Positions 1 through 13,572 of a stretch of DNA of 64,000 bases are shown in pieces. The notes beneath the pieces were generated by a model. It saw only the letters and a program-made list of their open reading frames with translations, did not search any database and was not told where the DNA came from. The stretch is from the NCBI RefSeq assembly GCF_900100365.1, contig NZ_FNKU01000001.1:5452501-5516500 (forward strand), written 5' to 3'. Both the position numbers and the translations under genes were made by a program. Position 1 is the first letter of the stretch; the number at the start of each line of letters is the position of its first letter. The stretch comes from Pseudomonas cannabina (GTDB lineage Bacteria > Pseudomonadota > Gammaproteobacteria > Pseudomonadales > Pseudomonadaceae).

Positions 1-196
<196 letters not shown>

Positions 197-292
197 ATCG
201 ACGACTCAGCTGCGCCATAAGCACCCACACGAATTGCTTGATTCATTGAAGAAGACGATGAGAAGCAGCTTTTGCTTTGCACACCCGATTTT

Positions 293-369
<77 letters not shown>

Positions 370-413
370 GTTACCTGGTGAAGTTGGTCAGAGCGCGTAC
401 GACACCCGGATAC

Positions 414-489
414 GGGGCCATAGCTCAGCTGGGAGAGCGCCTGCCTTGCACGCAGGAGGTCAGCGGTTCGATCCCGCTTGGCTCCACCA
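414..489 (+). tRNA. tRNA-Ala (TGC anticodon)
   Basis: This is a 76-nt cloverleaf. Acceptor GGGGCCA pairs with TGGCTCC through one G-T pair, the anticodon stem CCTGC/GCAGG closes a loop with TGC at 447-449, the T-loop is TTCGATC, and CCA is encoded. It is the second spacer tRNA of the rrn operon. Confidence 0.97.
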
Positions 490-581
490 CTTACTGCTTC
501 TGTTTGAAAGCTTAGAAATGAGCATTCCACCCCGATGATTGAAGGGTGCGTGAATGTTGATTTCTAGTCTTTGATTAGATC

Positions 582-592
582 GTTCTTTAAAA
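582..592 (+). promoter_or_regulatory. boxA-like antitermination element in the rRNA spacer
   Basis: GTTCTTTAAAA resembles the boxA consensus TGCTCTTTAACA used by Nus-factor antitermination. It sits between tRNA-Ala and 23S, where such elements usually lie. The call rests on similarity and position only. Confidence 0.4.
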
Positions 593-730
593 ATTTGGGT
601 ATGTGATAGAAAGAAATATAGACCGGGCACCTCTTTCACTGGTGCGTGTCCGGGCTAAGGTAAAGTTTGTGAATGCAAACTTTCGGCGAATGTCGTCTTC
701 ACAGTATAACCAGATTGCTTGGGGTTATAT

Positions 731-3621
<2,891 letters not shown>

Positions 3622-3784
3622 ATATAACACCCAAGTAATTTGCGACTCCCCTAAGGAGCATCAGATTGCGGTGACTGTGGAGATGACACGAACCGAAGGT
3701 TTGCGTCACGAACGACACCAATGCTTGCTATCACATACCCGATTTGCTGAAGCGCGCCGCAAGGCGCGACTCGGTACCCGAATT

Positions 3785-3900
3785 TCTTGACGACCATAGA
3801 ACATTGGAACCACCTGATCCCATCCCGAACTCAGTAGTGAAACGATGTATCGCCGATGGTAGTGTGGGGTTTCCCCATGTGAGAGTAGGTCATCGTCAAG
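3785..3900 (+). rRNA. rrf: 5S ribosomal RNA
   Basis: The sequence has the Pseudomonas 5S core: CCACCTGATCCCATCCCGAA, then GAAACGATGTATCGCCGATG, and the terminal CATCGTCAAG that pairs with CTTGACGACC at the 5' end. It closes the rrn operon, about 165 bp after 23S. The ends are estimated within 1-2 bases. Confidence 0.95.
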
Positions 3901-3910
3901 ATTAAATTCC

Positions 3911-3950
3911 AAAAACCCTCATCGCTTACGCGTTGAGGGTTTTTGTTTTT
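3911..3950 (+). terminator. Rho-independent terminator of the rrn operon
   Basis: The hairpin AAAAACCCTCA / TGAGGGTTTTT is followed by GTTTTT, directly after 5S. It is a classic intrinsic terminator. Confidence 0.9.
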
Positions 3951-4087
3951 CTGGCTTTCGAAAAACTTCATCTCGTCCCTCGGACACATCCCGCCAGTCA
4001 TCCAGATCAACGTGCATATGGCAATCCAGCGCGCTTGCCCTTATGGTTCGGCCTCAGGTTTCTATCGCACTGGTCAAGGAAGCACGC

Positions 4088-7000
4088 ATGCCCGTAACAA
4101 CCTCCCTAAGCGCAGGTTTCATGGTGGTTCAAGGTAACCGCCCGGATGAACTGCGCAGTCTGGTGGTGTCTTGGATGCGGCGTTACCCCTTGTCACCACT
4201 GGAGAACGAGATCGCGCTGGTACAGAGCAACGGGATTGCGCAGTGGCTCAAGCTGGCCCTCGCCGAAGATGCTCAGGATGAAGACAGCGGAGGCTGCGGT
4301 ATCGCCGCTGCCATAGATGTTCAGTTGTCCGGCAGTTTCATGTGGACGCTGTACCGAACCGTTCTGGGGCGTGGTGAAATCCCCGAGACCTCACTGCTCG
4401 ACAAAGGGCCTCTGACCTGGCGTCTGATGCGCTTGCTTCCTGCGTTGATCAATCAGCCGCACTTCGAGCCACTGCAGCGCTTTCTGACCGACGATACCGA
4501 CCTGCGCAAGCGCTATCAGCTATCCGAGCGCCTGTCTGATCTCTTTGACCAGTATCAGGTCTATCGCGCCGATTGGCTGGAAGACTGGGCCGAAGGGCGC
4601 CATCAATTACGCGACGCTCGAAATCAGTCCAGACCACTGACCGCTGCCAATTGCTGGCAGGCAGAGCTATGGCGTGCGCTGCTCGACGATGTCGGTGCCG
4701 AAGGCATGGCACAGAGCCGCGCGGGTGTGCATCAGCGCTTCATCGAGCGCATTGGCCACATGACCGAAGCGCCTCCAGGTTTGCCGGCGCGTGTCATCGT
4801 GTTCGGTATTTCCTCTCTGCCAGCGCAAGCGCTTGAAGCATTGGCGGGCCTGGCGAAGTTCAGCCAGGTGCTGCTCTGTGTGCATAATCCCTGTCGGCAC
4901 CATTGGGCCGACATCGTTGCCGACAAGGACTTGCTGCGCCACCAGTACAAACGTCAGGCGCGCAAGACCGGCATGCCGATAATCCTCGATCCGCAAGCGC
5001 TGCATCAGCACGCCCACCCGCTACTCGCCGCCTGGGGCAAGCAAGGTCGTGATTACATCAACCTGCTGGACAGCCATGATGATCCGCGCAGCTATCGTTC
5101 ATCGTTCAAGGACGAGCGCATTGACCTGTTCAGCGAAGTCGAACCTGCCAACCTGTTGAACCAGTTGCAGGACGACATTCTCGAATTGCGCCCGCTGGAT
5201 GAGACTCGGGAAAAGTGGCCGGTAGTCAATCCGCTGGAAGACCGTTCGGTCCGTTTCCACATCGCCCACAGTGCCCAGCGCGAAGTGGAGGTGCTGCACG
5301 ACCAGCTCCTGGCAAGGTTCAGCAAAGACCCGGCCCTGCGCCCGCGCGACGTGATTGTGATGGTCCCGGATATCGACAGCTACGCGCCACATATTCGGGC
5401 GGTGTTCGGCCAGATCGACCGTGAAGATCGGCGCTTCATCCCTTTCACGCTGGCGGATCAGGGGCAGCGCGGCCGTGAGCCTTTGCTGATCGCAGTCGAG
5501 CATTTGCTCAAGCTTCCCGACAGCCGCTTCCCGGTCAGCGAAATACTCGACCTGCTCGACGTTCCGGCGTTACGTGCGCGCTTCCGGATTCAAGAGCGCG
5601 ACCTGCCGACCATGCATCGCTGGATTGAAGGTGCGGGCATTCGCTGGGGGCTCAATGCGCAACAGCGCGCCAGTCTGGGCTTGCCTGATGCGCTGGAGCA
5701 GAACAGCTGGCATTTCGGTTTGCGCCGCATGTTGCTGGGTTACGCCGTGGGTGCTGGTACGGCGTATGACGGTATTGAACCTTACGACGAAATCGGCGGG
5801 CTAGATGCGGCCTTGATCGGCCCTCTTGTGGCCTTGATCGACGCCCTTCAGGTGGCTCACACGCAATTGTCTACGCCGACCACACCGGAAGCGTGGGGCG
5901 CGCGTTTGCAAGCGCTGCTGCAACTGTTCTTCCAGGCCGAAAGCGAGCACGACGATTACCTGCTGGCTCAGCTCGAAACGTTGCGCGAAAACTGGCTTGA
6001 AACCTGCGCAACCGTCGGACTGATCGACGAGCTGCCGCTGACGGTGGTCCGCGAAGCGTGGCTGGCCGGGCTCGATCAAGGGCGTTTGTCCCAGCGTTTT
6101 CTGGCTGGCTCGGTGAATTTCTGTACGTTGATGCCGATGCGTGCCATCCCGTTCAAGGTCGTTTGCCTGCTCGGCATGAACGACGGTGACTATCCCCGCG
6201 CGCAACCGCCGCTGGATTTCGACCTGATGGGCAGCGATTACCGTCCCGGCGACCGTTCGCGGCGTGAGGATGATCGCTATCTGCTGCTCGAGGCGCTGCT
6301 TTCAGCCAGAGACCAACTGTACGTCAGTTGGGTCGGCCGAAGCATTCGTGACAACAGCGAACGTCCGGCCTCGGTGCTGATTGGCCAGTTGCGCGACCAC
6401 CTTGCCAGCGGCTGGAAGCTGGCAGGCGAAACCGACCCTGCCAGTCCGCAGGATGAAGGCGAGCGCTTGCTGAAAGCCTTGACCGTGCATCATCCGCTGC
6501 AACCGTTCAGTGCCCGTTATTTCCATGCCGGCACGGGCTATTTCAGCTTCGCCCGTGAGTGGCGCCTGCTGCACGAGACCGATGCGCCGTCGCCTGCCTT
6601 GAGTGAACTGTCACCCCACGAGCAGGAAGAGCCGCTGACCATCGCGCAATTACAGGACTTCCTGAGAACCCCGGTGAAGCACTTTTTCAGCCAGCGCCTG
6701 AAGATCTATTTCGAAGTGGCCGAAGCGCCACTGGCCGACGAAGAGCCGTTCGTGCTCGCTGCCCTTGAGCGTTACGGGCTCAGTGAAAGCCTGCTCAGCG
6801 CCGCGATGGCCGCCCCTGACGACATCGATAGCGCGCTCCATACACAGGCGCTGAAACTGCAAGCCAGCGGTCTGTTGCCCCTGGCCGGTTTCGGCACCTG
6901 TATGCAGGACGAACTGATCGAACCGCTGCCGGACGTGTTGAAGCGTTACCACGACTTGCTGGCGCTCTGGCCCGAGGTACTGAGCAGCGCCTTGCCGATC

Positions 7001-7564
7001 AGTTTCGCCCACGGTGCGGTGAGCATCGATGGCTGGCTGGGCGGTCTGCACCGCAACGCCAACGGCGATCTGTTGCTGGTGACGGCCATTCCCAACAGCA
7101 TCGGCTCGAAAAAGACCCGGAAATGGCACCGGCTGATCCGTCCATGGGTGAATCATCTGGTGGCCTGCGCTTGTGGGCTGCCATTGAGCACGGCATTGGT
7201 CGCCAGCGATGAAAGCCTGATGCTGGAACCGCTGCAAAAAGACGCCGCGACCACCACCCTCAATCACCTGCTGATGGCCTGGCTGCACGGTATGCAGCAA
7301 CCGTTGCCGGTCGCCGTCAAAACCGCGTTCGCCTGGCTGGGCCAACCTGCCGACAAAGCTGAAGCCGCAGCACGCAAAGCTTACGAAGGCGACGGCCAGA
7401 CCTCGGATGGCGAACGCCGCGAAAGCACGGCACTGGCCCGCCAGTTTCCTGATTTCGATGCGCTGATGGACAGCGAAGAGTTCGCAGGCTGGTGCGAGAC
7501 GCTCTACAAACCGATTTACGACGCGCCCTGGCAATCAGTGTCTGGCGGCGAGGGCAGCGCATGA
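4088..7564 (+). CDS. recC: Exodeoxyribonuclease V subunit gamma (RecC)
   Basis: RecC is the Chi-recognising, DNA-splitting subunit of the RecBCD helicase-nuclease, which processes double-strand breaks for RecA loading. The product is 1158 aa, close to E. coli RecC (1122). It opens with a RecC-type N-terminus (MVVQGNRPDEL... then ENEIALVQSNGIAQWLK) that resembles an inactive helicase fold. I chose ATG 4088 because AAGGA lies 7 bases upstream; an in-frame GTG/ATG at 4043 would add 15 residues without a ribosome site. Its TGA overlaps the recB ATG (ATGA), so translation is probably coupled. Transcription starts downstream of the rrn terminator. Confidence 0.96.
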   Translation: MPVTTSLSAGFMVVQGNRPDELRSLVVSWMRRYPLSPLENEIALVQSNGIAQWLKLALAEDAQDEDSGGCGIAAAIDVQLSGSFMWTLYRTVLGRGEIPETSLLDKGPLTWRLMRLLPALINQPHFEPLQRFLTDDTDLRKRYQLSERLSDLFDQYQVYRADWLEDWAEGRHQLRDARNQSRPLTAANCWQAELWRALLDDVGAEGMAQSRAGVHQRFIERIGHMTEAPPGLPARVIVFGISSLPAQALEALAGLAKFSQVLLCVHNPCRHHWADIVADKDLLRHQYKRQARKTGMPIILDPQALHQHAHPLLAAWGKQGRDYINLLDSHDDPRSYRSSFKDERIDLFSEVEPANLLNQLQDDILELRPLDETREKWPVVNPLEDRSVRFHIAHSAQREVEVLHDQLLARFSKDPALRPRDVIVMVPDIDSYAPHIRAVFGQIDREDRRFIPFTLADQGQRGREPLLIAVEHLLKLPDSRFPVSEILDLLDVPALRARFRIQERDLPTMHRWIEGAGIRWGLNAQQRASLGLPDALEQNSWHFGLRRMLLGYAVGAGTAYDGIEPYDEIGGLDAALIGPLVALIDALQVAHTQLSTPTTPEAWGARLQALLQLFFQAESEHDDYLLAQLETLRENWLETCATVGLIDELPLTVVREAWLAGLDQGRLSQRFLAGSVNFCTLMPMRAIPFKVVCLLGMNDGDYPRAQPPLDFDLMGSDYRPGDRSRREDDRYLLLEALLSARDQLYVSWVGRSIRDNSERPASVLIGQLRDHLASGWKLAGETDPASPQDEGERLLKALTVHHPLQPFSARYFHAGTGYFSFAREWRLLHETDAPSPALSELSPHEQEEPLTIAQLQDFLRTPVKHFFSQRLKIYFEVAEAPLADEEPFVLAALERYGLSESLLSAAMAAPDDIDSALHTQALKLQASGLLPLAGFGTCMQDELIEPLPDVLKRYHDLLALWPEVLSSALPISFAHGAVSIDGWLGGLHRNANGDLLLVTAIPNSIGSKKTRKWHRLIRPWVNHLVACACGLPLSTALVASDESLMLEPLQKDAATTTLNHLLMAWLHGMQQPLPVAVKTAFAWLGQPADKAEAAARKAYEGDGQTSDGERRESTALARQFPDFDALMDSEEFAGWCETLYKPIYDAPWQSVSGGEGSA

Positions 7565-10500
7565 GCGACCAAACACTTCCTCTGGCGCTACGTTTTCCGT
7601 TACGCGGCAGCCAGTTGATCGAAGCCAGCGCCGGGACTGGCAAGACGTTTACCATCTCCGCGCTGTACCTGGGTCTGGTCCTCGGCCACGGTTCCGAACA
7701 ATCGGGTTTTGGTCGCGAACTGCTGCCGCCGCAAATTCTGGTGGTGACCTTCACGGATGCTGCAACCAAGGAACTGCGCGACCGGATTCGGACCCGGCTG
7801 GCCGAGGCTGCGCGTTTCTTTCGGGACGAAATTCCTTCGCCGGATGGTCTGATTGCCGAGCTGCGCGAGCAGTTCGAGGCCGAGCAGTGGCCTGCCTGCG
7901 CCAGTCGCCTGGACATCGCTGCGCAGTGGATGGACGAAGCCGCCGTTTCGACGATCCACAGCTGGTGCCAGCGCATGCTGCGTGAACATGCCTTCGACAG
8001 TGGCAGCCTGTTCACCCAGACGCTGGAAACCGATCACAGCGATTTGCTCGGCGAAGTGCTGCGCGATTACTGGCGACGGTTCTGCTACCCCATGAGTGGC
8101 GACGCGCTGGCCTGGGTGCGGGAGAACTGGAGCGGTCCGGCGGCGCTATTGCCGCGCGTGCGAGGTCTGTTTGGCCGCGAACGCAGTACCGATAGTCGAG
8201 AACCCGCGGAACTGATCCAGGCGTCGTTGCAGGAGCGTCGAGCCGCCCTGATCGCCCTGAAAGCCCCTTGGGCCGCCTGGGCTGACGAGCTGTACGCCAT
8301 CTGCCAGGACGCCGTCGCGCGCAAGGCGGTCGATGGTCGCAAGATGCAGGAGCGGTACTTCAAACCTTGGTTCGAAAAACTCTCCGCGTGGGCCGCTGAC
8401 CCAACCCAGGAAGAACTGGATCTGGGCACCGGTTTCACGCGCCTGACGCCAGAAGGTGTTGCTGAGGCCTGGAAAAGTGATCCGCCTTCGCACCCGGCAA
8501 TTGACGCGATGGCCGGGCTCAAAGCCGCGCTCGACGCGCTGCCCAAACCGGACGCGGCGGTATTGCAGCACGCTGCGCAGTGGGTGAGTGCGCGCTTTGA
8601 GGAAGAAAAGCGTCGTCGCGCCGAGATGGGTTTTGACGACATGCTGCTCAGGCTCGACGCTGCCCTGCGCAGCGCTGGCGGCGAACGTCTTGCGACCCTG
8701 ATTCGCGAGCAGTTTCCGGTGGCGCTGATCGATGAATTTCAGGACACCGATCCGGTTCAGTACCGCATTTTCGAGAGTATCTATCGTCTTGAAGACAACG
8801 ACGAGCAGACCGGCCTGTTTCTGATTGGCGACCCAAAGCAGGCGATCTATGCCTTTCGCGGCGCTGACATCTACACCTATCTGCGCGCCCGCCACGCGAC
8901 TCAGGGTCGCTGGCACACGCTGGACACCAACTTCCGCTCCAGCCACGCGATGGTCGAATCGGTCAATCATGTCTTCATGCGCGCAGAACAGCGTGCGGAG
9001 GGGCGTGGCGCGTTTCTGTTCCGCGACGGCGAAGACAACCCGGTGCCGTTTTCCAGCGCACTGGCCCAAGGTCTTAAAGAGACGCTGGAACTCGATGGCA
9101 GTCCATTGGCCGCGTTGACGGTCTGGCAACTGGAGAGCGAGCAGCCGGTGTCCGGCGTCGTCTACCGACAGCAATTGGCCGCCAGCTGCGCCAGTGAAAT
9201 CGTGCGCTTGCTCAACACGGGTCAGCAAAGTCGTGCCGGCTTCGTCGCGTCTGACCAGACACTGCGCGGGCTGCGCCCGGCCGACATCGCCATTCTGGTC
9301 CGCGACGGCAAAGAGGCGCAGGCTGTGCGCAGCCAGCTGTCGGCACGCGGCGTGCGCAGCGTCTACCTGTCGGACAAGGATTCAGTGTTCGCCGCCCAGG
9401 AAGCCCACGACCTGCTGTCATGGCTCAAGGCCTGCGCCGAACCGGATTCCGAACGTACGTTACGTGCGGCGCTGGCCTGTATCACGCTGAACCTGCCATT
9501 GGCCGAGCTCGAACGGCTCAATCAGGACGAACTGGCCTGGGAAAGGCGCGTCATGCAGTTCCGCAGTTACCGTGACATCTGGCGCATTCAGGGCGTGCTG
9601 CCGATGTTGCGTCGTCTGCTGCACGACTTTGCCCTGCCGCAGACACTGATCTCGCGGACCGATGGCGAGCGGGTGCTGACCAACCTGTTGCACTTGTCCG
9701 AACTGCTGCAACAGGCGGCAGCGGAACTGGACGGTGAACACGCGCTGATTCGTCACTTGAGCGATCACCTGGCGCTGTCCGGTCAGGCCGGAGAAGAGCA
9801 GATCCTGCGCCTGGAAAGCGATGAGCAACTGGTTAAAGTGGTGACCATCCACAAATCCAAGGGGCTGCAATACCCGCTGGTGTTCCTGCCGTTCATTTGC
9901 TCGTCCAAACCGGTCGACGGCAGCCGTCTGCCGCTGCAGTTTCACGACGCTGAGGGCCGCGCACAAATCAGTCTGCAGCCCACCGAGGAACTGATTCAAC
10001 TGGCCGATAACGAGCGCCTGGCCGAAGACCTGCGTTTGTTATACGTCGCATTGACCCGCTCGGAGCACGCATGCTGGCTGGGCGTTGCCGACCTCAAGCG
10101 CGGCAATGCCAACAGCTCGATGTTGCACCGCTCGGGGCTGGGTTATTTACTGGGCGGCGGCGCGGCGTTGCCTGAGTCGGCGGCCTTGAAAGTCTGGTTA
10201 CGTGATCTGGCCGAAGGCTGCCCTGCGATTGCCTTGCAGCCGGTTCCGGAGCCTACGGCCGACAGCTTTGTCGCGCCACGCAGCGAAGCTTCGCTGGTCA
10301 AGTTGCTGGTCCCGAAACGCCGTGCCGCGGAGAACTGGTGGATCGCGTCCTATAGCGCTTTGCGGATTGGCGACATAGTGACAGCCGGTGCCGACGAGTC
10401 GCCGGACAGCCCGCAGGCGCAGAAGCTGTTCGACGACGAGCGCCTCGACCCCGAAGCGCCTCGCGATATTCTGGTCGGCGGTGCAGACATCCATCGTTTC

Positions 10501-11253
10501 CCTCGTGGCCCGAACCCCGGCACCTTTCTGCATGGCTTGCTGGAGTGGGCAGGCAACGACGGGTTTGCGCTCACGGCGCATAACGTCGAGCTGATCAGAG
10601 ATGCCGTTGCCCGTCGCTGTCATCGCCGCGGCTGGGCGGGCTGGATCGAGACCTTGCGCGACTGGCTGCATCAGTTGCTGAACATGCCGATGCACCTGTC
10701 GCCCGACGCCGCTCCGGTTGCGCTGGGTGATCTGAATCAGCCCAATCAGTACCGCGTCGAGATGGAATTCTGGTTCGCCAGCAACCACGTCAATGTGGCG
10801 CAAATGGATGCCCTGGTGCGCCGCTTCACCCACGACAATGCGCCGCGTGCCGCGACCGAAACCGTCTCGCTCAATGGCATGTTCAAAGGCTTCATCGACC
10901 TGACGTTCGAGCACGAAGGCCGCTATTACGTGGCCGACTACAAGTCCAATTGGCTGGGTGCCGACGACGATGCCTACACCGAGCTGGCGATGGAAGCCTC
11001 GATACTCGACAACCGCTACGACTTGCAATACGTCCTGTACCTGCTGGCATTGCATCGGCAGCTCAAGGCACGGCTGGCCGATTATGATTACGACCGGCAC
11101 ATGGGCGGCGCGCTTTACCTGTTCTTGCGTGGCAGTCGCTCAGCCTCGCAAGGTGCCTGGTTCACCCGCCCGCCACGCGAGCTGATCGAAAGCCTGGACG
11201 TGCTGTTTCAGGGCAAACCAGTACCGCATGACCTGCCGGGAGTATTGGTATGA
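7561..11253 (+). CDS. recB: Exodeoxyribonuclease V subunit beta (RecB helicase-nuclease)
   Basis: RecB is the 3'-5' superfamily 1 helicase and the only nuclease of RecBCD. The product is 1230 aa. Walker A ASAGTGKT is at residues 22-29 and Walker B IDEFQDTD has D391/E392. A later helicase motif (VVTIHKSKGLQYP) lies near residue 765 and a LLYVALTR motif near 830. The C-terminal RecB nuclease signature VADYKSNWLG carries D1126 and K1128. The start overlaps the recC stop and the stop overlaps the recD ATG, so the three genes form one coupled operon. All key residues are present. Confidence 0.97.
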   Translation: MSDQTLPLALRFPLRGSQLIEASAGTGKTFTISALYLGLVLGHGSEQSGFGRELLPPQILVVTFTDAATKELRDRIRTRLAEAARFFRDEIPSPDGLIAELREQFEAEQWPACASRLDIAAQWMDEAAVSTIHSWCQRMLREHAFDSGSLFTQTLETDHSDLLGEVLRDYWRRFCYPMSGDALAWVRENWSGPAALLPRVRGLFGRERSTDSREPAELIQASLQERRAALIALKAPWAAWADELYAICQDAVARKAVDGRKMQERYFKPWFEKLSAWAADPTQEELDLGTGFTRLTPEGVAEAWKSDPPSHPAIDAMAGLKAALDALPKPDAAVLQHAAQWVSARFEEEKRRRAEMGFDDMLLRLDAALRSAGGERLATLIREQFPVALIDEFQDTDPVQYRIFESIYRLEDNDEQTGLFLIGDPKQAIYAFRGADIYTYLRARHATQGRWHTLDTNFRSSHAMVESVNHVFMRAEQRAEGRGAFLFRDGEDNPVPFSSALAQGLKETLELDGSPLAALTVWQLESEQPVSGVVYRQQLAASCASEIVRLLNTGQQSRAGFVASDQTLRGLRPADIAILVRDGKEAQAVRSQLSARGVRSVYLSDKDSVFAAQEAHDLLSWLKACAEPDSERTLRAALACITLNLPLAELERLNQDELAWERRVMQFRSYRDIWRIQGVLPMLRRLLHDFALPQTLISRTDGERVLTNLLHLSELLQQAAAELDGEHALIRHLSDHLALSGQAGEEQILRLESDEQLVKVVTIHKSKGLQYPLVFLPFICSSKPVDGSRLPLQFHDAEGRAQISLQPTEELIQLADNERLAEDLRLLYVALTRSEHACWLGVADLKRGNANSSMLHRSGLGYLLGGGAALPESAALKVWLRDLAEGCPAIALQPVPEPTADSFVAPRSEASLVKLLVPKRRAAENWWIASYSALRIGDIVTAGADESPDSPQAQKLFDDERLDPEAPRDILVGGADIHRFPRGPNPGTFLHGLLEWAGNDGFALTAHNVELIRDAVARRCHRRGWAGWIETLRDWLHQLLNMPMHLSPDAAPVALGDLNQPNQYRVEMEFWFASNHVNVAQMDALVRRFTHDNAPRAATETVSLNGMFKGFIDLTFEHEGRYYVADYKSNWLGADDDAYTELAMEASILDNRYDLQYVLYLLALHRQLKARLADYDYDRHMGGALYLFLRGSRSASQGAWFTRPPRELIESLDVLFQGKPVPHDLPGVLV

Positions 11254-13343
11254 TCCGCACGTTTGACGACCTGTTGCCCACCGCGCTGGACGATGCCGGC
11301 CTTGCCGAGCTGAGTCCGCTGACCCGTGTCGACGACCTGCTGATGCTGCTCGAGCGCTGGGTCGAGCGCGGCTGGTTGCGTGCACTGGACCGAGCGTTCG
11401 TCGCGTTTCTCGGCGAACTCGATCCGCAGGCCGATCCGCTGGTGCTGGTGGCGGCGGCGTTTACCAGCCATCAGTTGGGGCACGGCCATGTCTGCCTCGA
11501 CCTCTACGAGACACTGAAAGAACCGGACTTCGCCTTGTCGCTGCCGCCCGAAGGCGATCAGCAAGACGGCGCAATGCTGCTGCCCTCGCAACTGCTGGCT
11601 GCGCTGGACGGCGCAGCGTGGTGTCAGGCGCTGGCGCGCAGTGTGCTGGTCGCGGAAGTAGGAGACTCAAGCGCCGAAGCGCTGCAAAAACCATTGGTGC
11701 TGGCGGAGCGGCGTTTGTACTTGCGCCGCTACTGGACCTACGAGCGTCGTATCGCGGCGGCCCTGCGTCAGCGACTCGCCCAACCTGACACGCCGCCAGC
11801 AGATCTGCCGCAGCGCCTGACCGCGTTATTCGGCGCTGCCGACTCTGCGCCGGACGCCGTTATCGACTGGCAGAAACTGGCCTGCGCTCTGGCAACCCGT
11901 CGGGCATTCAGCATCATCACCGGCGGCCCCGGCACGGGCAAAACCACCACCGTGGTGCGCCTGCTGGCATTGCTTCAGGCACCTGCCGTGCAGAGCGGCC
12001 AGCCATTGCGCATTCGCCTCGCAGCCCCGACCGGCAAGGCCGCGGCACGTCTCACCGAGTCCATCAGTCAGCAAGTGCAAAGCCTGGACGTCAGCGCCGA
12101 GGTGCGGCAGAAAATCCCCAGCGAAGTGACCACCGTGCACCGCTTGCTGGGCAGTCGTCCCGGCACTCGCCACTTCCGCCACCACGCGGCCAACCTGTTG
12201 CCGCTGGACGTGCTGGTGGTCGACGAAGCATCGATGATCGACCTGGAAATGATGGCCAATCTGCTCGACGCACTGCCATCCCATGCGCGCATGGTTTTGC
12301 TGGGCGACAAGGATCAGCTGGCCTCCGTGGAAGCAGGAGCCGTGCTGGGGGATTTGTGTCGCGACGCTGAAGAGGGTTTCTACAGTCCAGAAACCCAGGC
12401 CTGGCTGGAAGCCGTCAGCGGCGAAGATCTGAGCAAAGGTGCGCTGCAACCGGGCGACGCGCAACGACATCCGTTGGCACAGCAAGTGGTCATGCTGCGG
12501 CACTCGCGCCGCTTCGGCCAAGGCAGCGGCATTGGCCAACTGGCCCGGCTGGTCAACCAGCAGCAGGACAAGCAGGCGCGCGCCTTGCTGTCGGCAGGCA
12601 GCCACACCGATCTGTTCGCCCTGGCGCTCAAGGGCGAGCAAGACCTCAAGTTCGAACGGCTGGTGCTGGACGGTCTTGGCAAGGGTGAACAAGGTCCGCA
12701 GGGTTATCGGCATTACCTCAATGTGCTGGCTGCCGAGCGTCCCGCGCAGGGTTCGGCACTCGACGACGCGTGCTGGACGGTCTGGGCCCGCTCGGTGCTG
12801 AACGCGTTCGACGCATTCCAGTTGCTGTGCGCCGTGCGCAAAGGTCCGTGGGGCGTGGAAGGCCTGAACCAGCGCATCACTCACGCGCTATTCAGCGCTG
12901 GCCTGATCGAAAGCGAACAGCAGTGGTACGAAGGCCGCCCGGTGCTGATGACCCACAACGATTACGGCCTCGGCCTGATGAATGGCGACATCGGCATCAC
13001 CCTGCGCTTGCCCGAGCGCGATGGCGACGGCAAGCAAGTCCTGCGTGTCGCTTTCCCGCGTAACGACGGCACTGGCGGCGTGCGCTTCGTCCTGCCCAGC
13101 CGGCTCAACGAAGTGGAAACCGTATACGCCATGACCGTGCACAAATCCCAAGGCTCGGAATTCGCCCACACCGCCCTGATCCTGCCCGAAGCCCTCAACC
13201 CGGTGCTGACCAAGGAACTGATCTACACCGGCATCACCCGCGCCAAACACTGGTTCAGCCTGATCGAACCCCGCCAGGGCATCTTCGAAGAAGCCCTGCG
13301 CCGCAAGGTCAAACGCCTGAGTGGCCTGATGCTTGGGCTTTGA
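11250..13343 (+). CDS. recD: Exodeoxyribonuclease V subunit alpha (RecD helicase)
   Basis: RecD is the 5'-3' superfamily 1 helicase of RecBCD. The product is 697 aa, somewhat longer than E. coli RecD (608). Walker A GPGTGKTTT has K231 and Walker B VVDEASMID has D325/E326. The C-terminal motif VYAMTVHKSQGSEF is the last helicase motif and ends in the usual TGITRAK segment. It overlaps recB by ATGA. It is the last gene of the operon; the next genes run on the opposite strand from 14625, so transcription converges in the 230-bp gap. Confidence 0.97.
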   Translation: MIRTFDDLLPTALDDAGLAELSPLTRVDDLLMLLERWVERGWLRALDRAFVAFLGELDPQADPLVLVAAAFTSHQLGHGHVCLDLYETLKEPDFALSLPPEGDQQDGAMLLPSQLLAALDGAAWCQALARSVLVAEVGDSSAEALQKPLVLAERRLYLRRYWTYERRIAAALRQRLAQPDTPPADLPQRLTALFGAADSAPDAVIDWQKLACALATRRAFSIITGGPGTGKTTTVVRLLALLQAPAVQSGQPLRIRLAAPTGKAAARLTESISQQVQSLDVSAEVRQKIPSEVTTVHRLLGSRPGTRHFRHHAANLLPLDVLVVDEASMIDLEMMANLLDALPSHARMVLLGDKDQLASVEAGAVLGDLCRDAEEGFYSPETQAWLEAVSGEDLSKGALQPGDAQRHPLAQQVVMLRHSRRFGQGSGIGQLARLVNQQQDKQARALLSAGSHTDLFALALKGEQDLKFERLVLDGLGKGEQGPQGYRHYLNVLAAERPAQGSALDDACWTVWARSVLNAFDAFQLLCAVRKGPWGVEGLNQRITHALFSAGLIESEQQWYEGRPVLMTHNDYGLGLMNGDIGITLRLPERDGDGKQVLRVAFPRNDGTGGVRFVLPSRLNEVETVYAMTVHKSQGSEFAHTALILPEALNPVLTKELIYTGITRAKHWFSLIEPRQGIFEEALRRKVKRLSGLMLGL

Positions 13344-13458
13344 ATCTGCAAACGCCCGCGCCTAAACAGGCTGCAGTCTGTAATGCACAAGTCGTGAACG
13401 CTCTGAAAGGTAGCGTCTGCCCGGGTGGCGCGGGAGCGGGCCTGGCGCTTCGCTTGTA

Positions 13459-13480
13459 GTGGGAGTGGACTCGTCCGCGA
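13459..13480 (+). repeat. REP-like palindromic element
   Basis: GTGGGAGTGGACTCGTCCGC resembles the Pseudomonas REP motif (GTGGGAGCGGACTTGTCCGC type), with the small palindrome GGAC-TC-GTCC. It lies between the convergent recD and T6SS immunity genes; nothing else is recognisable in this 229-bp gap. Related motifs occur at 38430-38455 and in the 58345-58993 array. Confidence 0.55.
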
Positions 13481-13572
13481 ACTGCCGGGAACCGGCAGCA
13501 ACGGTACACACGGTACATCAGACGCAACTGAGGCAGCCCGTTTCAGGGCCGCCGCAGATCCGACACAACACC